Shown here one piece after another: positions 1 through 13,900 of a stretch of 64,000 nucleotides of DNA. The DNA comes from Phorcus lineatus (Eukaryota > Mollusca > Gastropoda > Trochida > Trochidae), in contig OV121081.1 of the NCBI GenBank assembly GCA_921293015.1, positions 4,588,001 through 4,652,000 of the forward strand. Reading direction: 5' to 3'. Each line of letters begins with the position of its first letter. Within the stretch, counting starts at the first letter, position 1. Under the pieces are notes generated by a model, which saw nothing but the letters and a program-made list of their open reading frames with translations, had not been told where the DNA came from and did no database searches. The translations under genes were made by a program, and so were the position numbers.

Positions 1-411
1 TGGTTTTTCTTTGATTCCGACGAAACATTTGATAAATTTGATTTAGGCACCAAAACTACAACACCACAATAACCCAGTACATGACGTGGTTTCCTGCACT
101 GACACAGTATTATGGAGTGTATCCATAGGGAAATCGCCGTCCCCGAGTGTGTTTTATAAACACATGGTAAATATATTTACAAACGTTACAAACGCTTATA
201 AAACCAGGAAACATTGTACTTGTAGATGCACTGACATTTAGAGATGACAGAATATCATTCCAAACAAAATATCACTGAATTATCATCGCCTGTTGAATAA
301 AGTTTCAAAATTCATTTTGACATTTCAAAAAAGACAAAGTAAAATTCTTTCAACAAATGCCGGAGTTGAAAGTTTTCCTATTAGTGATTTGATTCATAAC
401 AAATCTCTCAC

Positions 412-3400
412 CTGCATCATAAAATAACTGGACAGCGAAGATACATTCTCCTTTTCCATGATTTCACCCTTTCCAAGATTCGCAAGACTTCTCAGAAATT
501 CCTTATGATAAAATAATGATATTGGCATTTACCTGTTGTGCGTACGTTGTCATAATCTCGCTCAAAACAGTTTGAATTAACCAAGAAAGGTGACACATTT
601 GACAGTATGAATGTCTATGGTCAACCATGACTTAAAATTGTCAGTATATATATACATGTATGTAGGACTCAGATCTGTGGCGGGTCTCTAGTCTATGGCG
701 GATCTCCTTATCTGTGGCCATCCTCCACGCAGGCGGTCTGCGCACCTCGGACTTCCGCCTTCGTAGTGCTTACAGACCCGGTTATATCCCAAAATCCCTA
801 CAGCCCATTACCCCTACACCCCAGTTCCCCTACAGCTTGTTATAACAACACTGACAGTTACCTATCTGGATTAATGGAATCACCCTAACTGGTGATTAAG
901 TGTACAGTAGAAGTCAGTCTGATTAAAATGGACCGTGTTCTGAGGAGTAAAAATTTCAAAATTCTGACTCTATCGAGATTCAAACTCTAAGGGGAGAGGA
1001 TAACCTAGACAGATAGAGTTCGAATCTCGATCAAATGGTAGTGTGGACGTCTTTCTCGGGGAGACATGTTTGTGACATTTTGATTGACAACATAGAATAT
1101 GATGGAATGAAAATATGAAAATAAAGGAACTAATTTAGATTTGAAATATTTGTATTTAAACATAAAATATGAAATATGCTTTGACAAATGTATGTATGTA
1201 TGTTTTGGTTTTCGTACTAATCTTAGCTCAGTTGATGCTATATTTGCCCTCCATTCATTGATTAGTCGTACTCTAAATAGCAATAAGCGATTGTATTGTG
1301 CATTTGTGGATTTTAGAATTGCTTTTGATTCATTTGATACGTGCTAAATTATGGTATAAATTGGCAAAATTGGGTTTCAGAGGGAAGTTATTTTTGGTTA
1401 TTCGTTCTTTATATCTTCATGTAAGATATTTTGTGAGGATTGGTGGTTTTGATAGTCAGTTTTTTTTAGAAATAATCTTGGTCTAATGCAGGGGGAGGTC
1501 TTGTCGAGGGTTGGGAACTCGAGGTAAATATTGTTAAAACTAAGATAATAGTTTTCAGAAAAGGTGGTAAAGTTAAATCGACCGAACACTGGCTTTATAA
1601 TGGTACGGTTATTGATGTTTTTAACTATAATAACTTATTCTCGAAGGCAACATCGCAGTTGTCCGATCAGGGTAGGAAGGCGCTCTTTTCCATATATCAT
1701 ATTATTATATTATTTCCATAATAATACTAGGTCATTGTCATTGAATCCCGAATCTCTTTTATTCGTTTTTGATTGTTATGGTTGCAGTATATTATTTTAT
1801 GCATGCGTATTAAAATTATTATTACACATGTCAATCAGTAATAAAGTTTATACCCCTTTTTAGTTGTAATAATGTAACGATATTGTGTAACTTGGGTAAA
1901 TATTTATATAACTCTACTTTATTGAGAAATAATTTGATAAATAATTGTTGATAAATTGTAATTGTACATACTCCTTAATACTCTTATTCTATTGATACAG
2001 ACAATATTATGAATTACTGCACCAACTTCTAAATGCCTTTGAAGAAATCCTTATTTTATTGTCATCATGTTCAACATCCACATCCTGTAATAAAGAATCA
2101 GTCTGGGTGAGTCCATTGTGTTGCAAGAGGGAACAAATTAGAGATTAGCAGTGCAGTGGACCATAAACTTGTTTTGATAAGCTGTAGGGGTAATGGGCTG
2201 TAGGGGTTATGGGGGACTATCCCTGCGGGGGGGGGGGGGGGGGGGGGGATACTTCAAAGAGAAAGAAATGAATCTGGTTTAATAAAACGATATTCAACGA
2301 AGCTATGAAATTGTCTACTCTTAATTTACAGCCTTTGTGGATAAAATAATTATTTTGAAGCACACAATCAAAACAGGACTGTCATTTCACTGTTTTAACA
2401 AACACAATGTTGTTTTCTCAGCATTGAATGAACATAATTTTCTTATCATAACCCTAACTTTCCTCTATCAACGCCTTTATTTCATTCATTCATTTGACAA
2501 GTGCAAATTTAAGGACTGTCATAAGAAACTAGACATCAGCTAAAAATTATTCTAAATGATATTTCAAAAAATCCAATCCAACTTATCAAATCTTGAAATA
2601 TTAAAAATGTGTGCTAATTTAAACATTATACACACATATTGATATATCAAAAAACAGCATTGTTCTAGGGTCAGTATAATTAACCTTAATTAGATTCTCC
2701 CTCATTGTACAATCTAAATTTGAAAAAACTAACAGGTTTACTAAAAAGTTTACCTTAATAATTAATGCATGAATTTTTTTAATTAGATACATTATTATTG
2801 AAATATCATTAAGCTGCTGTTACTCTGGCAATGAAATAACTTCCAGGGCTAGATAAACATGACAAAAACATTAGATTTCCAAAAAGTCTAAAATGTTATG
2901 CCAAAAAATTTATTTAAACATCTTATAATTCTGAATTGCAATAATTCTGCAAATGAAAAGGAAGAACATTGAAGGTGAAGGTGCAATCTGTGTGGATATG
3001 TGCGCTATATAAATGGCCCTATTATTATTATCATTATTATTATTATTTACAATTTTTGTTTTTGACAAAAAATGGGAAAACTGTTAAAAACGTGTTTCAA
3101 GTGATAATAAAAACGACAAAATAAAAGGATATTCATCTAAGGAAAACTACATTCCTTTGATTTTGATAGTTGTTTTCGTGGTAAATTCAAAGATATTTGT
3201 CAGGAATTTTGCAATCGCATTTGGTCTGTATAGGCATAAGTGCATTTATAGTAATCACAGTGCCGAAATCTCTTATTGATTGTGCATTAAAAAATCTTCA
3301 TAAATAATTTTAACCCGAAATTTCAGGATTATAAACTCAAGGATAGCAAAACTGTAAAACCCAAATAAGGAAGAAAAAGTAGTCGGGCCGGCATCTATAC

Positions 3401-6400
3401 AAACAACGTATTTATGACATCAATAATGTGAAGGGAAGGATTGATTTCAGTTCAGATATTATATTCTGTATTTAACATTCTATTCTAATCTATATCTAGA
3501 GTATAGGAAGGTAATACAATATATAATATGCAATTGAACAGGCTTTAAAGTTGGTGTGGATTGTATTTACATTTATGACTGGCGATTCATGTAGACATAA
3601 AGTTTATGCTACAAATTACTTAAAATAAGCTGAATGTTTGTACATATGCCTTGAAGATAGAATGATTTAAATAGTGTCTAATATCAAAAGTACTGAAGTC
3701 ATGAATTAAAAAAATCCTAATTCATATAAATGAATGTCAGTTTTTCAACTTACTGTCAGCTTTTTCAGTGACAATTTATATTGAGTGAAATATGTACCAA
3801 AATTCCAAATTGACCCTGTTATAAATATCTGAATATCTTAAATACAGAAAAGGACCACTGATTATATATTCGAATGAATTGAAACAAATATGTAATTCTA
3901 TTTGCTGTACATATCTTATGTATTTATTAATCAAAGGAAGGCTCATCGATTTTTGTATTTGAAAATATCTGGCTAAGCTTGTTATATAAATCATCATATA
4001 TTGATTTAGGTCCAAAAAGAAACTAATAAAATTAAATATTCTAATTATATTCAATCAAAAGAAATGTAAAATTTCTTTATTATTTTTGTAAATGGGAAAA
4101 TTATGTGATAATTGTGATTATTTTATATACGTATCATTTAAACACTGAAATATTTCAACGACAATGTTACCAATCAACGTAGCGTCAGGGACTATAAAGA
4201 ATCGAGGGTAGTCTGCTTTTGTTGACAGACACGGAGAATCTCACCTGTCTTCATAACCTATCCCTACGAAAGAGGACTGTCCTCCATACATGCGATGATA
4301 TCTATTTTCAAACGTGATTTAAAGCTTACTTAATAAAATATCCATAAAAAGATACTATCGTAATCCCCCGCCATTTAGACGACGGCGCCATGCTTATAAG
4401 GGTAAAGGCCAAGGGTCAAATGTTAATGGTAGCGGTTCACGGCAGGGATGTGTAAGCCGGGCTTGACATGCGCACATCCCTGTTTGGAGGATGATTTGTG
4501 GCGCGTTTGATTGTTAGACTGTTTCATGACGTCATTCTAAGTGACGTCATTGTGCGATGACGTCATAATAGCTAACTGTTCCCGTCATAAGGCCCAATTG
4601 CGTCGCTAGCGAAATAATTAGGGAAGACACAGAGAGATATTGCAAACGGATAACGACCAAATAATACGAGTCCATATCCCAAATACGAAAATACATTAAA
4701 CATGTATGCCTTACATGTAAATAAGACAATTACGGCTTTATGCCACATCAAATGTGTTTACTTTCTAGGATCTTTCTAGCCCTCGGTGAGTCTGTCTTCT
4801 TTAGCCCTAAGATAGGCCTATTAACAGACTTAGGAGATAAATCCCTTCTGTTGGTTTTTTTTTGTTTTATGTCGCGCATTTTTCACCCTTAAATTTGATT
4901 TCAAACCGAGCTTGCGAGGTTGAAAATGTTAATTTAGGGGTGAAAAATGCACGACATACAACCCCAAAATCCAAAACAGAAGGGATTTATCTCCATTCTA
5001 ACATGACTAATTAGAAATATAATGAGGAACTAATTTGCCTTGCGCAACAACAATGTGATTAGGTCGAACCAGTACAGACCGGTTCCACTTGCTTTCGAAA
5101 CTACGGTACAGTTCATTTTCAAAGAACACGCTTCAATAATAAAAAACAGATATCAAAATATAAACCAACAGGTTAAAAAAAACCTTAAGTATTTATATCA
5201 TTGAGGATAAAATCAACTAAAGACATTTTTTTTTATCCCGTCAGAGTTACGTTTTCAAGTAAATACATAGGACACCTATCACCCCTGCAATACCGACAGA
5301 TTTGGGACATATTGGGGCAATATAAAGGTTTTTGATACGACCCCCATGCTTGTAACAACAAGGATTAGTTCACCAACCATGACCTGCCGGCATTCAGAGA
5401 CATCCCCTACCGACAAGGACTGACCAAACTTCTCACGCAAGATGTGAGCTGATTGAATAAACGATCAAGAAAGCTTTATAGTTTGTCATGGTTGATTACA
5501 CTGTCTGGAAATGTGGTCACTTATGAATGAGAGGGGAGAAAGGAGAGGAGTTTCTAAAGTTGAAGAATAACGTAACGGTAAGAAGCGAGCTCGGTTTGAA
5601 ATTAAATTTATTGATAAAAAATAAACTACTTCGACAAAAACATACCACAGAATGGATTTATGTTCTAAATTTCATTTTAAATAATACGGTTTTCTCAATG
5701 TCTGCATAAAAATCATTTTAAATTCAATTTGCTGTTGTCTGTAAGGCGATGAAACCAGTAAGTTCAGCGAACGGAGTTTGTAAAAATGTTACGACCCAAA
5801 CCGGGAAACGACCCAAACAGGGAAATCTATATACACAATGTAAATAAATCCAATTGCCTCATTGAAAATAATTAAATGGTGTGGTTAAGTGAAAAAAAGC
5901 CTTTGCGTGCCAAGAAAAACAGCTTATGTTTTAATTAGCCTATTTTCGACTGCGTCCGCTTAGAAAGTCGAGCGCGATTTGCCCCGTAGCTGCAAAAGAA
6001 GGATTGCGTTGTGGAAACGAACCATAATCACTGTACCTTCTTTCTGCTCACGCTGTTTGAATATTGCTGTTAATTAAAATAGCTTCGATTCTCTTTCTTT
6101 ATTTTTTTATTTGCTGTCTGACAAATATTTTCTCAATATTTCCATTATAAAAAATAAATTGAGCTTAAAAACAAAAATTAAACGTATGTAATATTATAAA
6201 TAAATGATATTTATCAGTTATTTCTATAAAAAAAAAACATTTTAACTTTATTCATCTTTGACTATCTCATAAAAAATAAATTTGAAAGGACGCTAGAACC
6301 AAGGAAACAGGAAAACCAAAACAAAGAGTTTAAAGATAATCCTTATGTCATGAGGTCTTAGGTTGAAGTAAAAAGGTGAATGCGAATATGAAAAAGTTGA

Positions 6401-9400
6401 GACTTTGAGTTAAATACATTTTTTGTCGACTTCAGTCTTGAGTTATTGGGTAGCAAAAAGCATTGACCGAAATTAGAGTTCAATTAAATTAGAAAAATAT
6501 TATAGGAAAAAATAAACGTATAAATGTGTTAAACAAATAAAACAGAAAATGAACAGTCATGAGTTGAACTGCATTTTGAAATATTTCAGGGACAATGCAG
6601 AAGATTTAATTTGACCTCTGTGTTCAAACTGTCGCATTGGACGTAGATAGGTTATGCATCTTATATTCAATTATCTCGCAATATGTAATGTATATATTAT
6701 ACATTGTAGAGTTATTTGAAAAAATTGATAACTTTGGCTAAAATTTAATCTATTTTTTTTAATGCTGTATCGAATACGTGATAGAAATGGTTGAATTAGG
6801 TTCAAGATAGATTGCTCAATTTAGGATTACCAATATGAATATATATCCAAAAAAGTTTCCCTACATAGGCCATATGTCGTCAGTTCAAAGTTAGATAAAT
6901 TTAGCATCTTAGAAAAAATGTCAAATGTACAATAGTGAACAATACAGCGCAATAATCAGGATAGATGATATTGGCGATTTAAGTCATATTTAACAAATCA
7001 GAAAACAAATGGTAAATTTTCAAAAGTTGACTAACGAAATTATGCACCGGAACATGTTAAAACAAAGCGAGTTTCCCGTTTTGTGTCGAGGTCCTGTCCA
7101 AATTCCCAAAATTCGAAACTATGCCAAATATCTAATAGTGGACACAAGGTAGCCAAACTTGCCGGATTACCATGTATAATTACTCTACACGTGTAAAAAA
7201 CAAAACTGCGCACCATTTGGTCGAAAATATAGATTTTAAAGGCGTTTTCCCGTTTTGGCTCGATCGCCTGTCAAAATTAACATATTCAAACCTATGTAAA
7301 ATATCTAATTTTTGACACAAGGTAGCCAAACTTGCTAGATATCCTTGTATCATGATTATATACGTTCAAACGAAATTGCGCACCATCGGGTCAAAGGAAT
7401 AGATTTTAAAGATTTTCTCCCGTGTTCTGTCAAAAATAATTTATCAAACCTATGTAAAATATCTAATACTTGACCAATTGTAGCCAAACTTGCCAAATCA
7501 TATTGTATCATGATCATATACATGTTCAAACAAAATTGCGCACCATGGGGTCAAAAGTAGAGATTTTAAAGGCGTTTTCCCGTTTTGGGTCGAGGTCCTG
7601 TCAAAATTAATATATTCAAACCTATGTTAAATATCTATTAGTTGACACAAAGAGGCCAAACTTGCCAGATCATCTTGTATTAAGATTATATACACGTTGA
7701 AAGAAAATTGCGCACCATTGGGTCAAAAGTATAGATTTTAAAGACTTTTTCCCGTTTTGGGTCGAGGTCATGTCAAAATTAACATATTCAAACTTATCTA
7801 AAATATCTAATACTTGACACAAGGAAGCCAAACTTGCCTGATCATCTTGTATTATGATTATATACACGTTGAAAGAAAATTGCGCACCATTGGGTCAAAA
7901 GTACAGATTTTAAAGACGTTTTCCCGTTTTGGGTTGAGGTCATGTCAAAATTAATATATTCAAATCTATGTAAAATATCTATTAGTTGACCAAAGGTAGC
8001 CAAACTTACCAGATCATCTTGTATCATGATTATATACAGGTTCAAACAAAATTGCGCACCATTGGGTCAAAAGTATAGATTTTAAAGACGTTTTCCCGTT
8101 TTGGGTCGAGGTCATGTCAAAACTCAAAGCTATCCCACAAATCTGATACTTGACCAATGGTAGCCAAAACTTGTCAGATCATTGTGTGTAAAATATGCAA
8201 TATGTTAAAAAAAACCCAAGTGCGCTTTATTGAGTCAATAGTATTGATATTAATTCCGTTTTTTTACTTTGAGTTGAACTATATCAACAGAATATTACGC
8301 CAAAAATCTAGTATAGGTCCAGATACAGGTGAACACGTAACAAGATTAAAGGATTAAAAGCAAGTGTTTTGATCAAGAATAACATGACAATTGAGAACAA
8401 ACTGATAAGAACGTTGATATTTTTATCTTCTTCTATAATAAAAAAAAGTCCCTAAGAAGTATAGGTCCAGATACAGGTGAACACTTAACAAGATTTAAGG
8501 ATTAAAAGCAAGGATTTTGATCAAGAAATGTGGCCCCTATTAGAAGCAAAATACCTAAATAACTTGTTTTGTGTACAGACTTGAGTTACAGATTTGGTAA
8601 ACCTGTCAAACCTATTGATATAGTGTATGAATCCTCATGTGCTACAGATCCTATGCCTCCATTTTTTGTAACTGTTTTCATTGTATTATGAGCCCTATAG
8701 ACTATAGAAGAACACGAATCGTTACTAATAACTTTAATGAAGCAGATACATTTTATTATCAACTTAAGATAAACATAACATGTAGTTGATAAGTGCCACA
8801 TTTCAATATGATGACTTGAATCTTATGGAAGCTCTGTGCAACAAGACTACATGATATTTTTATGTCAATAAGTCAAGCCTTCTCTGAACAGATACGTAGA
8901 CGAAGATTAATAAAATGAAATAATTATTTTTAGAATAACGCATACCGCATAAGGCTATGTAGTTTAATATTTAAGATGTTTAAGTCTTCTTTAATTAACA
9001 ATAAATATGATTAAGATATGTTCATGGAAATGAACGCAAGAATGACAGTTGGAGTTATATTCAATTCAGCAAGGGGGCATTGAAATGTTTTATTCTAGAC
9101 AAACCATGTCTTTTGTCTCACTTTAAACAGTCTAAGTCATAGTTACGCTAATTTAAACTATAAGAAGACACAAGAAGACCAAGAAATTGAAATCAGAAAC
9201 AGAACTTCGTTATTTTCCAAAATTATGTCAAAGTCTAATTTTCAGTATACTCGCGCTCTAGGAGTCTTCTTGAAGATTTTATAGCTTTCGTTAGAGCACC
9301 TTTGCACTACATACTTTCACTTCGCTAAAATATAGAAGTCGTGTCGAAATTTGTCGGTAACCAAGTCTAGATCTTGCCCAGATCCTCAGATTTTTCTATT

Positions 9401-10945
9401 GAAATATGGTGGTTTTTCAGCTTTGGCGCAGCATTCTGATTGCTGATATTTTTTTTACCCAAAACTAATTCATTGTTTGAATATTGAGTCTCTTGTATAG
9501 TAATGTTTGCCTTGGTATTTGAGAACATAATTTGAGTGTACTCTATGTGAGTTCTCATTTTGAGTGTTAATTAAAAATATGGATATTATTTTTTTTTATC
9601 GCTACGATACATATCATGTGGCATATATCCGCCCGTTCATATAATTATAATTTCTGTAACAGAACTAAACACTTCTGAAAGAAAATATGTCGTATTGTTT
9701 TAATGGAAATTTGAACTCATTTTTCGAGTAAAAATCTTTGCTTAATACTATTCCCCATGATTCAATACCTTTGTGGACAGGGTCAATTTTGCTATATATT
9801 GCAAGATTGCATTTTGACTCTGTACAAATGTAGCTTTGCTTTGAGGGGAAAAGGTTTTGTTAGTATTACAAAGAGGTACGTCACCAATTCTGAGAGACTT
9901 GTGTGAAATGTGATCATTTGAAGATCTATTTTTATCAAATTACTGTGATATTAAAACTCAGACTCAAATGGAAATGCTTAAAGCATAATGATAACAACAA
10001 TTTTGGTCCAGTGTAAGTTAACGTTTGAAAATAAGGAAAACACTCGCATGATAAAGTGTAATGATGTAAAATTTTCGTTTTTTGGTTTCGTCAGGTAATT
10101 AAGCAATATTTGAATTTATGTGAAACGTGAGAAGTAGACTGTTTTTCCATTCATGAAACATTTATGGCACGAAGCTAGGATATTCCGTACAAAAATATTA
10201 TGTTAATTTTTGCACTTATGCTTACTCAATGAACAAATTAGGGGTTTTACATTTTGACAATCAGCAAAGGAATTATCTTTTGATCAAATGTCCGCATTTA
10301 AAACATCATTTCAATTTAGTTATTACCCACCCATCGTAAATCTATCGGTTAAATTAAAAAAACCCATGAAAGAGTCCATCTGTTGTAATGATAAACACTG
10401 ATAGTGATCTCCTCAATCAATAACTAATATCCTCAATCATTGTCAAAATATGTATTATCATTATTTAGATTCTCCCGCTTATGCACAGAAAAATAATAAA
10501 CGGAAGTTTTCTTAAAACATAATATGAAGACCTTCACTGATCATGCAAACAAATTCAGACACATTTCTGACAGGGATTAGGTAGATAAAACACTTATTTA
10601 CTTACAAATGTTTTGAATGAAAACCGAACAACGCGAAATCACATTGTCAGTTATTATGAATACTAGATACGAGGGGAAGTGAATAAGTTCATCGAGATGG
10701 AAATAAAACCGAAGCCAATGGTTGCGATATTGATTTCATTTTTCAATATATGTTCCCTGGACCTTGATGCACTTAGCCCTTTTGTCGTTGAGCCTGTCTA
10801 TGCCGTTACTGACTGGCGCCTCATCCATGCATAAGTAGCTGCCTTGAGTTCGTCATCATGCCAAATCTCGTACCACGCAGGTTTAATTTCAAACTGCGAA
10901 ACAGATAGAAGTTGCTTTTGGACCCATCTGGACTGTAGGGGGTAT

Positions 10946-10977
<32 letters not shown>

Positions 10978-13900
10978 ATGTTAAAAGCCAAATTGTTGAA
11001 ACGCAGCCTGTTCGATACTACTCTTGTGCACTGGAGCGTTGTCATGAAGAATCATAACTCAAGCAGTCAACATGCCTCGCTTCTTCCTCTTGATTGCCGC
11101 TCTCTATCACTTCAACAAGTCAGCATTCCCAGAAAATGGTCGCCATGATCCTGCGAGCAGAAGGCTTAGTTCTGAACGTTTTGAATGAGTAGAGTGCTTG
11201 TGCTTTCATTGCATGTGTTCTTGCTTGGTGTCAGGATCCCCGTGATGAATCCATTTTCTTGCTCTGTAAGCAGACGGGCATTGAAGTTCTCGAGATCAGC
11301 ATCGTAGGTGTCAAAGAGCTCACAACTGGATTCAACTTTTTAGTGTTGATCTTGTGCAGTTTCGTGATATCCATCTTGCAAACACCTTGGTCAAGTGCTC
11401 ATGGATTATGATGCAAACACTTCCGTGAGACATGCCACACTCTGAAAATATCTCGTTCACCTATATTCTACGATCAGACATGATTAAGCACTGGACCGGT
11501 GCAACCATATCATCTGTAATGGTTTCAGCAGGCCTTCCTGACCGTGTTTCATCTTCTAAAGAGCTGCGACCCCGCTTAAACTCAGTTGACCATTTTGTAA
11601 CAGTAGAATATTGAGGGGCTACTTGCCCATACACATTAGTCATATGTTGATGTTGCATCACCCCTTCTTTTGTGAGAAACTTCATTACCGCACGATGCTC
11701 AGTTTGAGTACTTTCCATGATTACAGGAGGGTACCTCTGTTCAACAGGCTGTAAATCTCAAGTAAATGATCGGGAAGGGTTGTTGATGTCTGTAAACAGT
11801 CATCAGATGGCCTATCTAAATAATGACATAAACGATGGTGTCTTTAGGGGTGTATCAATAGTCACTTCTCGGGTTATTGACTTCAGCTCGAATAACTTTT
11901 TAGATAATACCAACTCAAATGCAATCTGCTACCTGAATTGTTTTAATGTTTTTGTATGACTAATTGATGCGCATCCTATTTTCAATCATTATCGCAACTT
12001 CTTAGCTTTATAATGTCGCCCAAATAAACTGATTAGCATACAATTGTTACCTTTTGGCAATGGCACCACAAGTTAAGCATATGTCATTTGAACAACTCAT
12101 ATAGGATCCTTTAATGTTTAACTTATTTTATAAGCCGATCAGACCTGAAAGGTATGACATCACCAAAACAGACGACTCCTTAAATTGAAACTTGGGAGGT
12201 TATACCTTGCACCCAGGTGATCCTAATTTGTAGATTTCGTCTTGACCGCCGTTCAAATACTGGCGTTGCAGACTACTGAACCTGAAACATTCTATCGCCT
12301 TTGTTTCAGACAAGACATCAGTCATGCTTGGAATATAAATAAATATGAGTAATTTCTTATTTCAACTTTTTCAACATGCTATAACTAAGGAAGATAAACA
12401 TTTTGATAATTGATAACAGTTTTTGACATGGTTATCCATCAAATTAATACGATTATCTACGGGAGAAATTATACTCACTTGAAATTAATTGTAATATTTA
12501 TCGAAGTAGTTTGGGGTTGATGTCAAGTTAATCATGACCTTAATGCGAAAATTATTGGAGACTTATGAAGGCTGGAAAAAAAGTGTAGTAACTTAAGCCT
12601 TAAGTTAAGAATGGTTCAGGACTCAACTTTGTCGTTACCAACTGACAACATCCATATTAATCAATCCCCGATATTTCAGTTTAAGAACTTTAACTATATT
12701 TTGTAATTGAGTTTGAAAGTAGTCTATAGTCACTTACCAGAAAATTCCTCCACAAAACTAAAAAAACAAAATATGATAATCTTTAAATATCAACCACTCC
12801 CCTCAGAAGGTAATAACAACCGATTTATAAGTGTGATAACTTTTATAGAAATCAAAAAGCCAACCTTTAGATTATCAAACTAAATGCAAGGCCATATACT
12901 TTGAACTTTAGAATTCAGAAATTATTTCAATGTATATATTGGCCAAAATCAATAGATAAAGACTGTTGGTGTTTATCAAATCTGATCAAATAAGAAAAGC
13001 ATCAAAAAAGTAATTTTATGCTAATGAAATCATGATAATATGATAATATGCCTTTAAAAAGTGATGCACTATATTCAAGTTGACACCAAGTGAAACCTCT
13101 TGATTATAAGTCAACTGTGCTCAAACCAATGACAAAAGTTATCTACGAAATCAAGAACAATGGATTAGTATGCTGGTTTATATACCATAGGGCGTTATTG
13201 TAAAGAGACAAAATGTTTCTAACAACAACCCTATGGAGCCTTATAAAAATTATAAAAAAAATATTTAGGTTTGTTTGCCAAACTTCATGACACACGGTTA
13301 TCTGGAAGGTTTAGCTACCATTGATGAACTATTAGATATATGGTAAATGTTTGAATTTGTTATTTTCGAAAATAAATCGGGAAAACGTCTTTAACATCTA
13401 TATTTTACTCAACAGTGCATAATTTTGTTTAACATACCTAGATTCATGAGACACGAAGATCTGGAAGTTTGGTTTTCTTTGGTCAACTATTGAATATATG
13501 ACCTCGACCCAAAACGGAAAAAACGTCTATAAAATTTGTATTTTCGACCCAATGGTGCGCAACTTTATTTCAACATGTATATATTCAAAATATACGATGA
13601 TCTGCCAAGTTTGGCTACAATGGTGCGCAATTTAGTTTTGACATGTGTAGAGTCATGATACAGGATGAACTGGCAAGTTTGGCTACCATTGGTCAACTAA
13701 TAGATATTTTACATAGGTTTGAATATTTCAATTTTGACAGGACCTCGACCCAAAACGGGAAAACGTCTTTAAAATCTACATTTTTGTCCCAATGGTGCGC
13801 AATTTAGTTTTAATATGTGTAGAGTCATGATGCACGATGACCTGGAAAGTTTGGCTACCATTGGTCAACTGATAGATATTTTACATAGGTTTGAATATTT

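Larger units (their letters stand above)
787..2216. mobile_element. Inner TIR element of about 1.4 kb carrying a LINE fragment
   Basis: Left end has CCCTACAGCCCATTACCCCT at 796..815. The reverse complement of the same motif recurs at about 2184..2203 (GTAGGGGTAATGGGCTGTAG region), with further matching C-rich sequence outside. Between the arms lies a broken reverse transcriptase. A 22-base G run (2227..2248) follows the right arm directly. Target duplication not determined. Confidence 0.45.

Noticed and set aside
7670-8045. Two similar 65-codon minus frames
   Set aside because: They are successive units of the satellite array, so the similarity reflects the repeat and not a gene family.
9367-9558. 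63-codon minus frame between the inverted arrays
   Set aside because: No motif, low-complexity composition, in decayed element interior.
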